This document shows positions 60,755 through 64,000 of a DNA stretch of 64,000 bases, in pieces (positions within the stretch are counted from its first letter, which is position 1; every line of letters begins with the position of its first letter). Below the pieces are notes generated by a model that saw only the letters and a program-made list of their open reading frames with translations, made no database searches and was not told the DNA's origin. The position numbers and the translations under genes were made by a program. Source of the stretch: Bretschneidera sinensis (lineage: Eukaryota; Streptophyta; Magnoliopsida; Brassicales; Akaniaceae); the NCBI GenBank assembly GCA_023935145.1, contig CM043705.1, positions 55,771,584 through 55,835,583 on the forward strand, written 5' to 3'.

Positions 60755-60997
60755 CAATTACGCCACCGGTGACCCCTGGTCCGATTACAATTCCTTGCCG
60801 ATTTTTTACTTTCTTGTTTTTCTTTTTCGGATTTTAACAGAAGTAACAGAAGAAAGTAAATAGATCAAAGGGTTCGAGACAGAGAGAGAATGCGGAGAGT
60901 GGAAACTTCGGGGCCTTTTAACGGCCAGAACTGCGTTTTGCTCGTAACTCAAGGGAAACGACGTTATAAAGAGGGAGGGAGCGCCAAGCTAGATATT

Positions 60998-61050
60998 CCA
61001 CGTGGAGAGTTTCCATTAGGTTGGTGACTTCATCTCACGTTTCTGATTGG
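60998..61050 (-). promoter_or_regulatory. UTR3 upstream region: palindromic G-box and CCAAT box
   Basis: CCACGTGG (60998-61005) is a perfect palindromic G-box, and ATTGG at 61046-61050 is CCAAT on the gene's strand. They lie 244 and 292 bp upstream of the start codon. The spacing does not match a canonical ER-stress element (ERSE). Confidence 0.4.
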
Positions 61051-61856
61051 CTGCACAAACGCGGACAAAATATGGACTTCCTTAGTTTCTTGTGATCCGT
61101 TAGACTTGCACTGTAGGTGTCCGTCCAGGTCTCTGCAGTTGGGCTGGCTAAGATGTCCAAACTCTAAACCGCACTACGAAGTATTATTAAAAGAAAAAAA
61201 AAATGTATGAGCCAATGATAATATCGTGGCTGAAACGTAGGAGAGTTTTGTGAAATAACTATAAAGTAATTATTATACAAAGCGGTTCATCTTATTTTTG
61301 TGTCGTGTAATTTTTTTTTTTTGGTGTTATGCAGTATTTTTAAAAATTTTGGCCCATCACGATAAGTTCGCATGATTATTGGACCATGGCAACTCATATG
61401 CCTCGTAAATATATATTAAATTTTGTTTACTTTTATTGTTAAAAATAATAATAATAAATTATAAATATTGAATTGAATGTTTAAAATTGTACAGAAAAAC
61501 AATTATTTCATTGATGAAATTAAATATTATAAATAACTTAAAATTAAACTTATAAAAATTTTCCAAATAAATAATTCACAAAAATAACAAATAAAATAAA
61601 GAAATAAGATGAAATGACTTCCAAATGAGTGAAATATAAAAAAAACAAATTCTAAATTTTAAAAATTAGAAAAACATAAAATATTACTAATTTTTTTTAA
61701 AAAAAGTAATTTTTATAATCTTTCTGGCCTTTGAATAAATAAAAAAAGCAAACTTGTCCAATTCATAGATAAATGATTTAATAAATTGAATAATGAGCTT
61801 TTTAACCAAGCTATATAGCTAAGTTTTATTCGATCGATTAAAAAGAAGAATATTAT
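61051..61856. other. Gene-free AT-rich stretch
   Basis: Upstream of UTR3; no further gene or repeat recognised before the MITE copy. Confidence 0.4.
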
Positions 61857-62220
61857 GGGCATGTTTGGTAACAGTTTTCAGATTTCAGTGTTCGAAAATT
61901 GTTTTCGAAAAGAGTTTCTGAAAACAGTTTTTTGAAGAAAACATGTTTGGATAACTATAACTCGAAAACTGTTTCCAAAGCAGTTTTCAGTGAAATGTTG
62001 TTTGGATAATCAGTGTTCGAAAACTGTTTTGAAAATAGAAAACTGTTTGGATTACACCTTCTTGTAATTGTTTTCAGTTTTCAGATTAAATTTTAATATC
62101 GAAAATTAATTTTATTTCTCATTTTTACTTAAATACATTTTTTAAGCACACACAAAATACTTTGAAATAATTAATATTATTTTATTTTTAAAATGTTAGT
62201 ATTTTTTATATATCACTCTT
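61857..62220 (-). mobile_element. MITE family A, second (partial) copy
   Basis: Reverse complement of about 33717-34022 with moderate divergence; starts ATGTTTGGTAACAGTTTTC and carries the same GTTTTCGAAAAC arms. The other half of the longer copy is not present here. Confidence 0.65.
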
Positions 62221-62669
62221 TCCCCTAGTCATGTAAGGTGCATATATGATAAATCTGCCTCCCTTTAACTTCTTTTATTCCTAAACAAATGGAGATAGGC
62301 ATGCAAAATAAGAAATCCATTACAAGATATTTTCAACAACATATCAAGCTGCACATTCTTCAAGTATCGGGAGCTTTTAAGGCAAAAAGAGAAAAGCTGA
62401 AAAAAAAGCAGGGATTTTCTATAACCATTTTTCCATGATACAACATTCTAATGTCAAAATAATTGATTACTTCAAAGACTGGGCTTGCAAACAAGAACCA
62501 TGCTCACATTGTGACCAACAAAAGCTTCTTTCTGGCAAAGATATTATTTGAAGGAAAAAAAAAGTTTCAAATTATTGTTTTCATATCCTATGAACAATTA
62601 ATTGATATAAAAAGATGTCCAAAATTTCCTGTCGCCAATAGAAAATTCCTCTACTAAGCATGAATTTAC
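62221..62669. other. Gene-free stretch
   Basis: I looked on the minus strand for the next quinolinate synthase exon and did not find it. No other gene recognised. Confidence 0.4.
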
Positions 62670-62860
62670 ATCTTGACAGCTGTATCTGCCATGACCAAAG
62701 AATCAGAGATATAAATGTGAGGCCAATGCTTCTGTGCATCAATTAAGACGCCCTGTACTTCAGGGTCCATGTAGAAGTGAACTACAACACCAATTTTCTT
62801 CTTCTTTAGCACATTGACAAGTTCTTGAACTTTAGACTCGTCAGGGAACAAATATCTTGC
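62670..62860 (-). pseudogene. Isolated quinolinate synthase (NadA) exon
   Basis: Quinolinate synthase makes quinolinate for plastid NAD synthesis. This single minus-strand block reads ARYLFPDESKVQELVNVLKK, then GVVVHFYMDPEVQGVL, ending HIYISDSLVMADTAVKM. That is the first part of the NadA domain of plant QS proteins. A good acceptor (TTGTAG) precedes it at 62861-62866, and a GT donor falls at 62669-62668 within the last Met codon, as expected for a phase-2 junction. Without that splice, a stop follows the Met. No other QS exon is visible, and the full protein is several times longer. It is therefore an exon-sized fragment. Its context, downstream of neprosin exons on the same strand, is unusual. 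Confidence 0.8.
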
Positions 62861-63187
62861 CTACAATTGGACTAGAATAAAACTTAGCATCTTACGACTG
62901 CTGCAAAATAAAATATAAGGAATAACATATAGTAGAGAAACAAAATTTCTCAAATTCATGTTAACGGATTCCATTTCTAATCTGCTCCCTCAGTATGAGA
63001 TTAGCCTTCCACCTAAGTATTATTTTGGATCACTCACATTGAGATATCACGTGGATTTAAGATCAATCAAAAAACACTACACTCTAAGAAACAATTTACA
63101 AATTAAAGGAGTTCCTAGAGGCATCACACACAAACACAAACACTAACATAATGCATAGAAAAATGAAACTTGATTATCTGTTTCAGG

Positions 63188-63292
63188 TCTCAATTCATTT
63201 TTTTTTTTGCTAAGTAGGTCTCAATTCAACTTTTTTTTATAAGTCTGTCTCAATTCAATTTTTTTTATAAGTATGTCTCAATTCAATTATTC
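63188..63292. repeat. ~34-bp degenerate tandem repeat in the intron
   Basis: GTCTCAATTCAA followed by TTTTTTTATAAGT recurs about four times (starts near 63187, 63218, 63247, 63276). Lies between the neprosin and QS exons. Confidence 0.75.
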
Positions 63293-63331
63293 GTTAATAA
63301 AAGATTTTGAAGTAATTGTGATATATAATAC

Positions 63332-64000
63332 ATGCCACCCAGCTTCAATGCTGTTAAGATCTTCACCAAAAGAACCTCCAAGAATCCATAACTGAGACAA
63401 GTAGAATTCATTAGGCTGTTGTATTTTGGGCTCCCATACGTTTATGGTTGCCTTGGCCCCAAAGTACTTACCTCCTTCCACATAAGCTATTGCATGCTAA
63501 TCACCCCCAAGAATAAACCCAACAGCAGAAAACAAGTACACCATAAGAGCATCAATAAAGTGAATTTACACACAAAACAAGACCTGATTTTTTCCTTAAT
63601 ATAGAAAATAAGATAGAATTACCTGATGACCACTTTCATTGATGAGAGCAGGATCTGCTGACCTAGGTTTAGGGATGGTTCTACTCTTCTTCTTATCTCC
63701 TTCCACATAAGGTATCTCTTGCTGATTACACCAAAGAATAAGCCCAACAGAAGAAAACAAACAATATGTTTAGAACAAATACACCATAACAACACGGATA
63801 AAATGAATTTACACGAATAAAAAGGACCCTAATTTATATATTCAGTAAAGAAAATTAAAGCTTTACCTGATGACCACTTTCATTGATGATATCAGGATCT
63901 GCTAACCTAGGCTGAGGAATGGATCTATGCTTCTTCTTGCCATATCTTTTGACTAAGCTTGCCCTCAAAACATCATCCTTCTTTGTCCTCCTTACTGGTA
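63332..64000 (-). CDS. Neprosin-domain (DUF239) protein, partial, with a hybrid extra exon
   Basis: Minus-strand exons of the plant neprosin-activation/neprosin family (secreted, glutamic-peptidase-like domain). Exon A (beyond the window to 63867) reads PVRRTKKDDVLRASLVKRYG and ends DIINESGHQ. Exon B (63721-63623, 33 codons) begins like exon C (QEIPYVEGDK) but continues like the end of exon A (IPKPRSADPALINESGHQ). Exon C (63496-63332) reads HAIAYVEGGKYFGAKATINV to SFGEDLNSIEAGWH. All junctions are phase 0 with AG/GT sites. The next family exon (SPDLYGD..., core of the neprosin domain) is not found; a QS exon lies there instead. Exon C ends CAT rather than the usual CAG before its donor. The gene is probably truncated, with its 5' part outside the window; whether it is expressed is unknown. 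Confidence 0.7.

Noticed and set aside
60998..61050. ER-stress response element (ERSE) upstream of UTR3
   Set aside because: A G-box and a CCAAT box are present, but the spacings I measured (40 nt, or 6 nt to the nearer ACGT) do not match CCAAT-N9/10-CACG or ERSE-II, so only the simple boxes are reported.
1..64000. CRISPR arrays, bacterial operons or phage-like defence modules
   Set aside because: All genes are intron-bearing plant nuclear genes or retroelements; the tandem repeats present are not short regular repeat-spacer arrays.

Overview
This is plant nuclear DNA, most likely from a woody eudicot. The genes have GT-AG introns, the intergenic DNA is AT-rich, and Ty1-copia and Ty3-gypsy retrotransposons, LINE remnants, hAT-like elements and MITEs are abundant. 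The host proteins are of flowering-plant families. I cannot name the genus from sequence alone; the FOUR LIPS protein looks grapevine-like from memory, which is weak evidence.

Layout. 1-1330 is a decayed copia 3' end. 1900-4063 is a LINE remnant split by a small LTR-type insertion. 4064-10680 is AT-rich DNA with foldback and TIR elements. 10684-12573 (+) is a complete HD-Zip I gene (ATHB13-like, 3 exons). 14381-14965 is a ~240-bp tandem repeat. 15600-16416 (+) is a predicted plastid membrane protein with a bacterial-PH-like domain, whose reading frame is broken near the N-terminus. 17198-21713 (-) is a very young copia element with an intact pol but no gag capsid region, inserted in an older RNase H-like remnant. 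22600-35100 holds no recognised host gene, but it has nested TIR elements, an 888-bp hAT-like element and a ~1-kb element with ~150-bp TIRs (Pack-MULE candidate). 36573-42375 (+) is a decayed chromovirus-like gypsy element. 42590-43060 (-) is a copia remnant.

48651-53611 (+) is a complete 12-exon FOUR LIPS/MYB88 gene. It converges on 60754-55443 (-), a complete 7-exon ER/Golgi UDP-sugar transporter gene (UTR3 type). The same two families are neighbours twice in Arabidopsis (AT1G14350/AT1G14360 and AT2G02820/AT2G02810), so this is probably an old conserved pair. The right edge (64000-62670, -) carries neprosin-domain (DUF239) exons, one of them a hybrid made by a local duplication, followed on the same strand by one exon of quinolinate synthase, an unrelated gene.

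The genes do not form an operon-like system: HD-Zip I and FLP are nuclear transcription factors, UTR3 is an endomembrane transporter, and the PH-like protein is predicted to be plastidial. I found no convincing new biological system. The points most worth a check are the neprosin/quinolinate synthase fragments with in-phase splice sites, the gag-less but recently mobile copia element with its ACGT-motif leader, the in-frame uORF abutting FLP, the GC-AG intron in UTR3 and the frameshifted plastid gene.
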